From NCBI RefSeq assembly GCF_000482785.1, contig NZ_AXWS01000007.1, forward strand, positions 62,001 to 126,000: a DNA stretch of 64,000 nt, written 5' to 3'. The notes below the pieces were generated by a model, which made no database searches, had not been told where the DNA came from, and saw only the letters and a program-made list of their open reading frames with translations. Source of the DNA: Derxia gummosa DSM 723. GTDB taxonomy: Bacteria > Pseudomonadota > Gammaproteobacteria > Burkholderiales > Burkholderiaceae_E. Below, piece by piece: positions 46,258 to 55,361 of this stretch (the first letter of the stretch is position 1; the number at the start of each line of letters is the position of its first letter). The position numbers and the translations under genes were made by a program.

Positions 46258-46272
46258 CGGGGAAATTGCCCG
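46258..46272. promoter_or_regulatory. 15-bp palindrome-like element, proposed MoxX-like regulator site 2
   Basis: CGGGGAAATTGCCCG, matching CGGGCAAGTTGCCCG at 41638-41652 in 13 of 15 positions. It lies in the 185-bp spacer between the Sel1-ExbB-DUF2149 operon (start 83 bp away) and the kinase gene (start 87 bp away). Confidence 0.5.
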
Positions 46273-46359
46273 CCGTGCGGCCCGGCGCGCTCGCGCGCTT
46301 GGCCGGGCGCGCGCGTGGGGCGACGATGCGTTCCGCCCCGCAGCCCGCACCCGTCCGCC

Positions 46360-47991
46360 ATGAGTCATGTCTTCCCGTCCGGCCCGAACGCCGGCCACCT
46401 CGCCGATCCGGCCCCGCCACCGGGCGCGACCGACCGCGCCGGCCGCGCGCGCGTTCCGCCCGACCATGCGGCTTGCGCCCATCGCGCGTCGCGCGCGGGG
46501 CCGGCCCTCGTCTGCCCGCCCGCCATCGTCCGCACGCGCGACCTGTGGCGCTGCCTCATGCTGCGCATCGCCATGTTCGGGCTGCTGCTCACGCTCGCGA
46601 TCGACGCGGCCATCGTGCTCCAGGCGCGCGACCGCGCCCGCGCCAGCATCGAGCGCGCGGCGCCGGTGGTGCTGCAACTCGTCGTCGATGAACTGGCGCG
46701 CCATGACGGGCGCTTCCACATCGGGCCGACCGTGCCCGACCTGGCGCGGCTCGACGGCCTGGGCGGGCTGGCCCATGTGTGCGTGAGCGCCACCGATCTC
46801 TGGGGACGCTCGCTGGCCGAGCGCTGCATCGGCGCCGTCACCGGGCAGGAGCGCGCGCCGCGCTGGCTCGCCGGGCTGATCGGCGCGCTCATCGGCAACG
46901 GTGTCGAGCATCGCGGGCCGTTGCTCCAGCCCACCGGCATCAAGAACGGCGAGCTGGTCATCCGGCCCGACATCGAGAGCGAGGCCGCTGGCGCCTGGCG
47001 GACGATGCTGCAGGCGTTCTGGCTCGCGGCCGCGCTGCTGGTGGTCAAGTTCATGATCCGGCGCCCGCTGCGGCGCGCGCTCGCGCCGAGCGCCGAGATC
47101 CTCGCCGCCGTCGAGGCGCTGGAGCGCGGCCGGCTCGACACCACGCTGCCGCGCTACGAGCTGATGGAACTCGACCGGATCGCGGCCGGCTTCAACCATC
47201 TGGCCGCGCGGCTGCGCGAGACGCTCGCGGCCCAGCGCGAACTCGCAGCGCGGCTGCTCGCGGTGCGCGAGGAGGAGCGCCGCTCGCTCGCGCGCGAGCT
47301 GCATGACGAGCTGGGCCAGGCGCTCACCTCCATCCGCGCCGAGGCCGCCTTCGCCGCCGAGATCGCGCGCGACGAACTGCCCGCGCTGCTGCCCTGCGCC
47401 GACGCGCTCGTGCGCACCAGCGCCGCGACCATGGATTCGGTGCAGCGCATCGTGCGCGGCCTGCGCCCGCCCGAACTGGAGCTGGGCCTCGCCGCCGCGC
47501 TGCGCGCCCTCGTCGACGACCACCTGCTGCGCGCCCGGCGCCACGGCGGCGCGCCGGCCGCCGCGCCATGCATCGAGCTGGCCGACGACCTCGACGCGCT
47601 CGACGACGGTGTCGCCGTCAGCCTCTACCGCGTGGCGCAGGAATGCCTCACCAACGTCGCGCGCCACGGCGGCCGCTGCACCGCGTTGCGCCTCGTGCGC
47701 GACGCCGACTGCCTGCGGCTGGAGGTGGATGACGACGGCAGCGGGCAGGAGCGCGCGCCGGCGCGGGACGAGGCCACCGCCGACCCCCAACCCGCCGACG
47801 CCGGCTACGCCCGCGCCGGCCGGCGCGGCTTCGGCCGGCTCGGCATGGCCGAGCGCATGGCCGCGCTCGGCGGCAGCCTCGATTTCGAACCGCTGGAACC
47901 GGCCGGACTGCGCGTGCGCGCCGCCCTGCCCACCACCGTGACGCCGACCGACCGTCTTGCCGATCCCCTGCCGCAATCCGTTTCGCGATGA
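46360..47991 (+). CDS. Sensor histidine kinase, MoxY-like (LapD/MoxY periplasmic domain)
   Basis: 543 residues if the ATG at 46360 is used; the ATG at 46558 (MLRIAMFGLLL) is an alternative that drops a Pro/Ala-rich cytoplasmic leader. Helices at about 68-88 and 217-233 flank a periplasmic domain of about 130 residues whose pattern (LAHVCVSATDLWGRSL, PRWLAGLIG, GELVIRPDIESEAAGAW) resembles LapD/MoxY N-terminal domains. HAMP follows, then HisKA_3 with His315 in ARELHDELGQALTSIR and an ATPase domain with QECLTNVARHG, DDDGSG and GFGRLGMAERM. MoxY-type kinases control methanol dehydrogenase genes. The response-regulator gene overlaps by ATGA. Confidence 0.85.
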   Translation: MSHVFPSGPNAGHLADPAPPPGATDRAGRARVPPDHAACAHRASRAGPALVCPPAIVRTRDLWRCLMLRIAMFGLLLTLAIDAAIVLQARDRARASIERAAPVVLQLVVDELARHDGRFHIGPTVPDLARLDGLGGLAHVCVSATDLWGRSLAERCIGAVTGQERAPRWLAGLIGALIGNGVEHRGPLLQPTGIKNGELVIRPDIESEAAGAWRTMLQAFWLAAALLVVKFMIRRPLRRALAPSAEILAAVEALERGRLDTTLPRYELMELDRIAAGFNHLAARLRETLAAQRELAARLLAVREEERRSLARELHDELGQALTSIRAEAAFAAEIARDELPALLPCADALVRTSAATMDSVQRIVRGLRPPELELGLAAALRALVDDHLLRARRHGGAPAAAPCIELADDLDALDDGVAVSLYRVAQECLTNVARHGGRCTALRLVRDADCLRLEVDDDGSGQERAPARDEATADPQPADAGYARAGRRGFGRLGMAERMAALGGSLDFEPLEPAGLRVRAALPTTVTPTDRLADPLPQSVSR

Positions 47992-48659
47992 CCGCCATCA
48001 CTTCTCCCGCCCCGCTCGCCGGCCGCCCGCTGCGCCTGCTGCTCGCCGACGACCACGCCATCGTGCGCGAGGGCTATCGCCGCCTGATCGAGCGCCGGCC
48101 GCAGCTGCAACTCGTGGCCGAGGCCGAGACCGCCGAGGACGCGCTGCTGCGCTTTCGCGAGCACCGCCCCGACGTGGCCGTGATCGACCTCAACCTGCCC
48201 GAGATGGGCGGCATCGAGCTGATCCGCCGCCTGCGCCAGCGCGATCCCGAGGCGCGCGTGCTCGTGTTCAGCATGCACCGCGACGCGCTGCACGCGCGCC
48301 AGGCGCTCGCGGCCGGCGCGCTCGGCTACGTGACCAAGGCCTGCCCGCCCTCGACGCTGCTCGACGCGATCCTGCGCGTGGGCACCGGCCAGCGTTCTCT
48401 CAGCCCCGACATTGCCGAGGACCTCGCGCTCGCCAGCCTGCCCGGCGAAGGCGCCGACGACGCCTTCGCGCGCCTGAGCCCGCGCGAGTTCGAGATCCTG
48501 CGGCTGCTGCTCGCCGGCCGCAGCGCCGAGGAGATCGCCACGGTGCTGCACATCAGCCCCAAGACCGCGCAGAACTGCCACTACCAGATCAAGGCCAAGC
48601 TCGGCGCGCGCAACGACATCGAGCTGACGCGCATGGCGCTGGCGGCCGGCGTGGCCTGA
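47988..48659 (+). CDS. NarL/LuxR-type response regulator, MoxX-like
   Basis: 223 residues, start codon overlapping the kinase stop (ATGA). Receiver domain with LLLADDHAIVREGY, phosphoacceptor Asp67 in VIDLNLPEMGG, Ser/Thr in VFSMHRD and Lys in YVTKACPP. The C-terminal LuxR-type helix-turn-helix (about 150-215) reads LSPREFEILRLLLAGRSAEEIATVLHISPKTAQNCHYQIKAKL. It is the cognate partner of the MoxY-like kinase. Its likely targets are the binding-protein/PQQ-dehydrogenase operon and the Sel1-ExbB-DUF2149 operon, which share a palindrome. Confidence 0.9.
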   Translation: MTAITSPAPLAGRPLRLLLADDHAIVREGYRRLIERRPQLQLVAEAETAEDALLRFREHRPDVAVIDLNLPEMGGIELIRRLRQRDPEARVLVFSMHRDALHARQALAAGALGYVTKACPPSTLLDAILRVGTGQRSLSPDIAEDLALASLPGEGADDAFARLSPREFEILRLLLAGRSAEEIATVLHISPKTAQNCHYQIKAKLGARNDIELTRMALAAGVA

Positions 48660-48683
48660 GCCGCGCCGTGAGCGAGGTGAGGC

Positions 48684-48713
48684 CCGGGCGCTGCAATCGT
48701 TTGCAGCGCCCGG
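48684..48713. terminator. Perfect hairpin with CTGCAA/TTGCAG core after the response-regulator gene
   Basis: Arms 48684-48696 and 48701-48713, 13 perfect base pairs, loop TCGT. Same core hexamers as at 5165-5180 and 44439-44454, and again between convergent genes. Confidence 0.6.
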
Positions 48714-48714
48714 C

Positions 48715-49155
48715 TCAGAGCAGGCGGTGATAGGTGAGGAAGACGCCGTCGCGCTCGTAGCCGAGCGATTCGTACAGCCGCTGCGCCGCGTGGTTGGTGA
48801 TGGCCGTCTCCAGCGTGAGCCGGTGCACGTCGAGCTGGCCGAACACCTCGATCAGATGCCGCATGAGCGTGCGCGCATGACCCTTGCGCCGCGCCGCCGG
48901 ATCGCAGAACAGGTCCGACAGGTAGAAGAAGGGCCGCAGCGCAATCGAGCAGTACGTGGGGTAGAGCTGGGCAAAGGCCACCGCCCTGCCTTCGTCCGTC
49001 AGCATGAACACGCGCGAGCGCCGGCCTTCGAGGTTGGCGCGCAGGAAGTCGCGCGCGGCGGCCGGGTCGGAGGGCTGGTCGTAGAAGACGCGGTAGGCGT
49101 CGAACAGCGGCGCGACGAGGTCGAGCTGGTCGGGGCCGCATTCGAGGATGTGCAT
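48715..49155 (-). CDS. GNAT-family N-acetyltransferase
   Basis: 146 residues from MHILECGPDQLDLVAPLF; an upstream in-frame start at 49359 would add Arg/Ala-rich sequence. GNAT fold markers are present: strand 4 FYLSDLFCDPAARRKGHARTLM (acetyl-CoA pyrophosphate loop R-R-K-G-H-A) and the C-terminal TAITNHAAQRLYESLGYERD. It transfers an acetyl group to an amine; the substrate cannot be told. It lies 219 bp from eutC on the same strand and may or may not belong with the ethanolamine genes. Confidence 0.88.
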   Translation of the reverse strand: MHILECGPDQLDLVAPLFDAYRVFYDQPSDPAAARDFLRANLEGRRSRVFMLTDEGRAVAFAQLYPTYCSIALRPFFYLSDLFCDPAARRKGHARTLMRHLIEVFGQLDVHRLTLETAITNHAAQRLYESLGYERDGVFLTYHRLL

Positions 49156-49374
49156 GGCGGGCTTTCGCGCGGCGGGGCGCGGTGCCGTGCGGCGCGCCCC
49201 GAAATGAAGGGGGCGCGGATTCTGCGGCGCGCGGGCAGGCCACGTCCATGCCCCGGACGGATTGCATGTCGCCGCGCGCCGACGCTGGCCGGCCCGGCTC
49301 GCGCGCGAGGCCGGCGCCGGGCCGGACCGCGCGACGCCGGGACGCGCCGGCAACGGCACGGCGACGCGCCCGTC

Positions 49375-50307
49375 TCAGCCGAGCAGGAAGTTGTCGGCCG
49401 CGCCGCCGCCTTCGAGCCTCGGCGCCGGCGACGCGGTCTCGTCCTTGAGCGCGACGCCGGTCAGGCCGCGCGCCATCGCCTCCTTCGCGAGCCAGGCGGC
49501 GCGCGCGGCGGCGTCGGCATGGGCGAGGCCGGCGTCGCGCACGTTGCTGATGCAGTTGCGCGCGGCGTCGGTCAGGCCGGGGCGCGGCGACCACGTCAGG
49601 TACAGCCCCATGCTGTCCGGCGAGCTGAGGCCGGGGCGCTCGCCGATCATCACGATGACGAGGTTGGCGTCGAGCAGCTCGCCGATCTCGTCGCCGATCG
49701 CCACCCGGCCCTGCGTGGCGATGACCACCGGCGCGACGCGCCAGCCCTCGGCGTCGATGTGGGCCCGCATCGCGCGCAGGAAGGGCGCGGCGTTGGTGGC
49801 GATCGCGAGCGAGGACAGGCCGTCCACGACGGCGAAGGCGAGGTCGAAGCGCGGGGCGGCGGTTGCGCTCGCGCCGCCAGCCGCCGCCGGGCTGGCCGGG
49901 TCGGCACCGCCGCTCGCGACCGGCCCGCCCGCCCGCCGCGCCGCGCGCGCCGCCGACAGCGCCGCGCGCGCGTCCTCGCCGAGCCGTCGGCCGAGGTCGG
50001 GCCGTTGCAGATAGATGTGCCGGTCGGCAGCCGCGCTGCTCGCGCGCAGCGTATCGAAGCCGAGCGGGCGGATCTCGCGCTCGACGGCATCGACATCGAG
50101 CGGCGCGTGCACGGCGTCGCGCGCCTGGGCGTGGGCGAGCTGGAAGTCGAGCATCGGCGCGGTCGGCAGGCTGATGCCGGCGCGGCCGAGCGCGATGCGC
50201 GCCGGTGTGTGGCGGCGCAGATGCGCCCAGGGGTTGCGCACCACGGCGGGCGCGTCGGTCGGCAAAGCCGCATCCGCGATTCGGGTTTGGGTGAGGTCGT
50301 CGGTCAT
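49375..50307 (-). CDS. eutC: Ethanolamine ammonia-lyase small subunit
   Basis: 310 residues. The family blocks are present: [91 protein letters not shown] and [12 protein letters not shown]. An Ala/Gly-rich insert (about 125-150) is extra. With EutB it forms the adenosylcobalamin enzyme that splits ethanolamine into acetaldehyde and ammonia. Ribosome site GGGAG, and the ATG overlaps the eutB stop (ATGA), ensuring equal synthesis. Confidence 0.96.
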   Translation of the reverse strand: MTDDLTQTRIADAALPTDAPAVVRNPWAHLRRHTPARIALGRAGISLPTAPMLDFQLAHAQARDAVHAPLDVDAVEREIRPLGFDTLRASSAAADRHIYLQRPDLGRRLGEDARAALSAARAARRAGGPVASGGADPASPAAAGGASATAAPRFDLAFAVVDGLSSLAIATNAAPFLRAMRAHIDAEGWRVAPVVIATQGRVAIGDEIGELLDANLVIVMIGERPGLSSPDSMGLYLTWSPRPGLTDAARNCISNVRDAGLAHADAAARAAWLAKEAMARGLTGVALKDETASPAPRLEGGGAADNFLLG

Positions 50308-51743
50308 GCGACGCTCCCGGTCAGCAGCTTCTCGAAGGCCGGCGGCGGCGCGCTCTCCAGCCGTGCCACGCCCTCGCCCGAGAAGATGCGCATGCGCGTG
50401 AGCCAGGCCTCGAACTCGGGCGCGGCGCGTAGCCCCAGCACCCGCCGCGCGTAGAGCGCGTCGTGAAAGCTCGTGGTCTGGTAGTTGAGCATCACGTCGT
50501 CCGAGCCGGGGATGCCCATGATGAAGTTGATGCCCGCCGCGCCCAGCAGCGTGAGCAGCACGTCCATGTCGTTCTGGTCGGCTTCGGCGTGGTTGGTGTA
50601 GCAGATGTCGCAGCCCATCGGCACGCCGAGCAGCTTGCCGCAGAAGTGGTCCTCCAGACCGGCGCGGATGATCTGCTTGCCGTCGTACAGGTACTCCGGC
50701 CCGATGAAGCCGACCACCGTGTTGACGAGCAGCGGCCTGAAGTGCCGCGCGACCGCGTAGGCGCGCGCCTCGATCGTCTGCTGGTCGCAGCCGTGATGGG
50801 CGCCGGCCGACAGCGCGCTGCCCTGCCCGGTCTCGAAGTACATGACGTGGTCGCCGCGTACCGGCTCGGCCAGCGCACTGCCGTCGAGCGCGGTGTCGAA
50901 CAGCGCGCCGCGCTTCAGCGCGAGCGCCATCTCGCGCGCCTCGGCCAGCAGCGCGAGGTTGATGCCGAAGCTCGTGTTCGTGCCCTCGGTGCCGCCGATG
51001 CTCTGGAACACCAGATCGACCGGCGCGCCGCGCTTCATCGCCTCCATCGTGTTGGTCACGTGGGTGAGCACGCAGCTCTGCGTCGGGATGTCGTAGCGGC
51101 GGATGACGGCGTCGAGCATGTCGAGCAGGCGCATCACCTGGGGCACGTTGTCGGTGGCGGGATTGATGCCGATGACCGCGTCGCCGCTGCCGTAGAGCAG
51201 GCCGTCGAAGGTGCTGGCGGCGATGCCGGCCGCGTCGTCGGTGGGATGGTTGGGTTGCAGCCGCGTGGACATGCGCCCCGCCAGCCCGATCGTGCCGCGA
51301 AAGCGCGTGACCACGCGGCACTTGCGCGCGACGAGGATGAGGTCCTGGTTGCGCATGATCTTGCTCACCGCCGCGACCATCTCGGGCGTGAGACCGGGCG
51401 CGAGCGCGGCCAGCGCCAGCTCGTCGGCCTCGTCGCTCAGCAGCCAGTTGCGGAAGTCGCCGACGGTCAGGTGGGCGATCGGCGCAAAGGCTTGCGCATC
51501 GTGCGTGTCGAGGATGAGGCGGGTGACTTCGTCGGCCTCGTAGGGCACGACGGCTTCGCTCAGGAAGTGCTTCAGCGGCAGCGCGGCGAGCGTCATCTGC
51601 GCGGCGACGCGCTCCTCGGCGCTGCGCGCGGCAACGCCCGCGAGGTGGTCGCCCGAGCGTTCGGGCGTGGCGCGGGCCATGAGCGTGGCGAGGCTGTCGA
51701 ACTCGAAGCTGCGCGCGCCGATGGTGTGGCGATGGACGGTCAT
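50304..51743 (-). CDS. eutB: Ethanolamine ammonia-lyase large subunit
   Basis: 479 residues from [20 protein letters not shown] with GAGG eight bases before the ATG. Conserved segments include [114 protein letters not shown] and [15 protein letters not shown]. This is the catalytic TIM-barrel subunit that holds substrate and B12. First gene of the eutBC operon. No microcompartment shell genes are present, so acetaldehyde is handled without a carboxysome-like organelle. Confidence 0.97.
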   Translation of the reverse strand: MTVHRHTIGARSFEFDSLATLMARATPERSGDHLAGVAARSAEERVAAQMTLAALPLKHFLSEAVVPYEADEVTRLILDTHDAQAFAPIAHLTVGDFRNWLLSDEADELALAALAPGLTPEMVAAVSKIMRNQDLILVARKCRVVTRFRGTIGLAGRMSTRLQPNHPTDDAAGIAASTFDGLLYGSGDAVIGINPATDNVPQVMRLLDMLDAVIRRYDIPTQSCVLTHVTNTMEAMKRGAPVDLVFQSIGGTEGTNTSFGINLALLAEAREMALALKRGALFDTALDGSALAEPVRGDHVMYFETGQGSALSAGAHHGCDQQTIEARAYAVARHFRPLLVNTVVGFIGPEYLYDGKQIIRAGLEDHFCGKLLGVPMGCDICYTNHAEADQNDMDVLLTLLGAAGINFIMGIPGSDDVMLNYQTTSFHDALYARRVLGLRAAPEFEAWLTRMRIFSGEGVARLESAPPPAFEKLLTGSVA

Positions 51744-52006
51744 GGGGTTTACCTCGACATGATCGGAATGGGGGATTGCTGCGCCGCCGCGACGGCGCTT
51801 GCACAGGCTTGCAGCGGCGCCAGCAATGGCGCGGGTTTGCCGGCGGCAATGCAGCGCAGCAGGCGCGCCGGCTGCATCAACCCGAGTGCCAGCCGCGCCG
51901 ACACGGGCATGCGGCGCAGGCCGACAGGCGGTGCCTGGCGCCCGTCGCAACCTGTGTCTGCCGCGACGTTGAGCGCGGTCTTCGATTCCGTACAAGGAGA
52001 CTTACG

Positions 52007-52348
52007 ATGAGCCAGCAACAAGGCAGTCAGGGCAAGAACCAGCAGCAGTCGAACCAGGCCGGCACCGACATGGGCAACCAGCAATCGCAGCAGTCCAACC
52101 AGTCGGGCCGCAACCAGCAGCAAGGCGGCGGCGGCAACGCCAACCAGTCTCAGCAATCGGGGCAGGACCGTGACCAGCTCCAGGGCGGCCAGCAATCGGG
52201 CCGCCAGCAGGACCAGCAAAGCCAGTCGGGCAGCCAGCGCAACCAGCAAGGCGGCCAGAGCAACCAGCAATCGGACATCTCGGGCGGGCAATCGCGCCAG
52301 CAGGACGATCAGGGCGGCAGCAGCCGTCAGTCGAAGCAGAGCACCTGA
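52007..52348 (+). CDS. Extreme Gln-rich, aromatic-free low-complexity protein
   Basis: 113 residues, 41 of them Gln (hand count), with Ser, Gly, Asn and Arg making up most of the rest; no Phe, Tyr, Trp or Cys. Start MSQQQGSQGKNQQQ has an excellent ribosome site AAGGAG and the gene ends before a classic terminator, so it is likely expressed. Predicted fully disordered, cytoplasmic and highly soluble. The DNA repeats CAGCAATCG several times. It is divergent from eutB and convergent with the ethanolamine permease gene. I recognise no family; possibilities are a desiccation or stress protectant or a prion-like scaffold. Confidence 0.72.
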   Translation: MSQQQGSQGKNQQQSNQAGTDMGNQQSQQSNQSGRNQQQGGGGNANQSQQSGQDRDQLQGGQQSGRQQDQQSQSGSQRNQQGGQSNQQSDISGGQSRQQDDQGGSSRQSKQST

Positions 52349-52429
52349 TCGGCATCGAGCCGTGAGGCCAGCGCCGTGACCCTGCACGTATCGACGCACG
52401 GTCACTGATCGACGACGCTGGCGCACGAC

Positions 52430-52455
52430 AGGCCGGGCGAAAGCCCGGCCTTTTT
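52430..52455 (+). terminator. Rho-independent terminator
   Basis: GGCCGGGC (52431-52438), loop GAAA, GCCCGGCC (52443-52450), then TTTTT. It ends the Gln-rich protein gene and faces the ethanolamine permease gene. Confidence 0.88.
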
Positions 52456-52542
52456 CATGTGCGGCGGATGCATCTTCAGGCGGCGGCGCGGTGACAGGCA
52501 TGGCACCGCCCGTCGCGCCGACGCTTCGCATCGCTTGCCTGC

Positions 52543-53910
52543 TCAAACCGCCGTCGCCGCGCGCACCGCGCGCCGCGAACGGGTCGCCAGGAAGTACAGA
52601 TAGCCCAGCGCCATCAGCCCGACGAACACGCCGGCGATCAGCGGGTTGTAGTAGGTCATCGCCACGAGGCAGACCACGGCCGCGAGCAGCGCGAAGCCCG
52701 GCACCACCGGGAAGCCCGGCGCGCGGAAGCTGCGCGGCAGGCCCGGCTCGGTGGCGCGCAGCTTGAACAGGCTGGCCATGCTCAGGATGTACATGACGAT
52801 CGCGCCGAACACCGACATCGTCACGATGTTGGCGGTGAGCGTCTGGCCGCCGAAGGTGATGAGCTCGTCGCTGAAGATCGCGGCAATGCCGACGATGCCG
52901 CCCGCGAGAATGGCCAGATGCGGCGTGCGGAACTTCGGATGCACGCGGCCCAGCAGCTCGGGCAGATAGCCGGCGCGCGACAGCGCGAAGATCTGGCGCG
53001 AGTAGCCGAGGATGATCCCGTGGAAGCTCGCGATCAGCCCGAACAGGCCGAGCCACACCAGCATGTGCAGCCAGCCGCTGTTGTCGCCGACGATGAGCTT
53101 CATCGCCTGGGGCAGCGGATCGTTGATGTTGGCGAGCTGGGTCCAGTCGCCTGCGCCGCCGGCAAACAGCATCACGCCGATGGCGAGCACGACGAGCGTC
53201 AGGATGCCGGCGATGTAGGCGATGGGAATCGACCGCTTCGGGTCGCGCGCCTCCTCGGCCGCCATCGCCACGCCCTCGATCGCGAGGAAGAACCAGATCG
53301 CGAATGGGATCGCCGCGAACATGCCCGGCACCGACGCGAGGCTGAACGCATCCTCGCCCGACCAGCCGCCCTTCACGAAGTTGGCGACGCTGAAGCCCGG
53401 CGACACCACGCCCATGAACACGAGCAGCTCGAAGATCGCGACCAGCGTCACGAACAGCTCGAAGGTCGCGGCGATCTGCACGCCGACGATGTTCAGGCCC
53501 ATGAACACGAGATAGGCGCCGAGCGCTGCGATCTTCGGATCGAGCGCCGGAAACTGCACGTTGAGATAGGCGCCGATCGCGAGCGAGATGGCCGGCGGCG
53601 CGAACACGAATTCCACCAGCGTCGCGAAGCCGGCCAGATAGCCGCCCACCGGCCCGAAGGCGCGGCGCGAGTACTCGAAAGGCCCGCCGGCGTGCGGGAT
53701 GGACGTGGTCAGCTCGGTGAAGCTGAAGATGAAGCAGGCGTACATCGCCGCGATGAAGATGGCGGTGACCATGAAGCCGAGCGTGCCGGCCGAGGCCCAG
53801 CCGAAGCTCCAGCCGAAGTATTCGCCCGAGATCACGAGGCCCACGGCGATGCCCCATAGCTGGAGCGTGCCGAGCGATTTGTGCAGCGCCGGTTCGGTGT
53901 TGGTTGTCAT
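52543..53910 (-). CDS. eat: Ethanolamine permease (APC superfamily)
   Basis: 455 residues, twelve membrane helices. Family segments: QLWGIAVGLVISGEYFGWSFGW (first helix break), ELTTSIPHAGGPFEYSRRAFGPVGGYLAGF, IWFFLAIEGVAMAAEEARDPKRSIP and SFHGIILGYSRQIFALSRAGYLP. These match Eat-type ethanolamine permeases, which take up ethanolamine by cation symport or exchange. It lies in the eut locus, opposite the activator gene, and would feed EutBC. Confidence 0.94.
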   Translation of the reverse strand: MTTNTEPALHKSLGTLQLWGIAVGLVISGEYFGWSFGWASAGTLGFMVTAIFIAAMYACFIFSFTELTTSIPHAGGPFEYSRRAFGPVGGYLAGFATLVEFVFAPPAISLAIGAYLNVQFPALDPKIAALGAYLVFMGLNIVGVQIAATFELFVTLVAIFELLVFMGVVSPGFSVANFVKGGWSGEDAFSLASVPGMFAAIPFAIWFFLAIEGVAMAAEEARDPKRSIPIAYIAGILTLVVLAIGVMLFAGGAGDWTQLANINDPLPQAMKLIVGDNSGWLHMLVWLGLFGLIASFHGIILGYSRQIFALSRAGYLPELLGRVHPKFRTPHLAILAGGIVGIAAIFSDELITFGGQTLTANIVTMSVFGAIVMYILSMASLFKLRATEPGLPRSFRAPGFPVVPGFALLAAVVCLVAMTYYNPLIAGVFVGLMALGYLYFLATRSRRAVRAATAV

Positions 53911-54059
53911 GCGCGGTCCTGTTCGAGAGAGGGCCGCGCCGCTGAAAGGTGGACGTAGGTTCAGTGGCGCGGCGGTTGCTTTTTTCGATGCAGCACGCCG
54001 AGGCTAGGACCGCGATCCGGCCCGGCGTTATCGAAATTCGGCAAGTTTCCGGAGGTGGC

Positions 54060-55274
54060 ATGCGCCCGACCTCGACCGCTCTTCAGCATCCGTCCACCGC
54101 GCCCGCTGGCGTGCCTTTCCTGCGCGGCGCCGCGTTCGTCGGCCGCGATGGCGCGCCCGTCCCGCGCCAGCAACCGTTCAGTACCCGCCGCATCCGCGCC
54201 CACGATGCCGACGAGCACGCGCGCAACCTCAGCGGCTGGGACCAGGAATACGACCAGCTCGCGCCCGGCAGCTTCGACGGCGAGCTGGCGGAGTTCTGGA
54301 TCGACTCGGTGCAGGTGTTCCGCGAGCGCACCAGTCACGCCGTGCGCCAGACCTGCCGCATCCGCGATGACGCAATCTGGTGCGGCATACCGGTGGTGCA
54401 TGACGGGACGCGCATCGAGGGCCGCACCGTCGGCGCCGACGGCGTGATGCTGCGCGCGGGCGGCAGCGCCTTCGAGCTGCTGACGCCGTCGTCGCACGAC
54501 ATCTTCGGCGTGGTGGCCGGGCGCGATGCGCTCGAAGGCTATGCGGATGCGATCGGCTGCCGCATCGACGCCGGCCGGCTCGCGGGGCCGGGCTGGTGGC
54601 AGGTGGGCGAGGCGCGGCGCGCGCAGGCGCTGCTGCAACTGGGCGCGCTGCTCGACGGCGCGCTTGCCAACGGCGTGTGGGCCGGCGCGGCGGCGGGCGC
54701 GACCGACGCCGGCCTGCCCGGCACTGCCGCCCGGCACCGCGACGCGCGCCCGGCCGGCATCGACGCGCCCGCCGGCCCCATGCACGACGCCGCGCGCCGC
54801 CAGCTCCAGCAATCGGTGCTCGACGTGCTCGTCGGCCTGCTCGAAGCGCCGACCGAACCGCCGCGCGGCCATGCGAGCTTCGCGCGGCGCCAGCAGCTCG
54901 TGCGCGCGATCTGCGACGCGGTGCGCGCCGAGCCCGACGCCGTGCCCACCGTGCCCGAGCTGTGCCAGCGCTTTCACGTCAGCCGCCGCGCGCTGCAATA
55001 CGCCTTCGAGGAAGTGCTGGGCGCGAGTCCGGTCGTGTGGCTGCGCACGCTGCGGCTCAACGCGGTGCGGCGGCGGCTGCGCGAGGCGGCCGTCGGCGCG
55101 CGCGCCCTGCCCGGCGCCGACGCGGCCGGCACGAAGGTCGGCGCCGGGACTGCGCAGCACGGCGCGTCGATCGGCGATATCGCCTCGGCTCACGGCTTCT
55201 GGAACCTGAGCCAGTTCTCGACCGACTACCGCAAGCTCTTCGGCGAGCGGCCGTCGCAGACGCTCGGACGTTGA
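54060..55274 (+). CDS. eutR: AraC-family regulator, EutR-like
   Basis: 404 residues; start at 54060 has GGAGG six bases upstream. The N-terminal ligand half is EutR/FeaR-like (RIRAHDADEHARNLSGWDQEYDQLAPGSFDGELAEFW). An Ala/Gly-rich insert follows, then the AraC-type double helix-turn-helix (about 300-400) with LCQRFHVSRRALQYAFEEVLG, PVVWLRTLRLNAVRRRL and HGFWNLSQFSTDYRKLFGERPSQTL; the second HTH is preceded by an insert. It is divergent from the permease gene. In other bacteria EutR activates eut genes with ethanolamine and B12. Confidence 0.88.
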   Translation: MRPTSTALQHPSTAPAGVPFLRGAAFVGRDGAPVPRQQPFSTRRIRAHDADEHARNLSGWDQEYDQLAPGSFDGELAEFWIDSVQVFRERTSHAVRQTCRIRDDAIWCGIPVVHDGTRIEGRTVGADGVMLRAGGSAFELLTPSSHDIFGVVAGRDALEGYADAIGCRIDAGRLAGPGWWQVGEARRAQALLQLGALLDGALANGVWAGAAAGATDAGLPGTAARHRDARPAGIDAPAGPMHDAARRQLQQSVLDVLVGLLEAPTEPPRGHASFARRQQLVRAICDAVRAEPDAVPTVPELCQRFHVSRRALQYAFEEVLGASPVVWLRTLRLNAVRRRLREAAVGARALPGADAAGTKVGAGTAQHGASIGDIASAHGFWNLSQFSTDYRKLFGERPSQTLGR

Positions 55275-55361
55275 GGCGGGCGGCTGTCGGGGGCAATCCG
55301 GCGCGGAGACGGGCTGCCGCCCGGCCCGGCGCCGATCAGGCCCGGCCGGCGCGCGCCGCCG

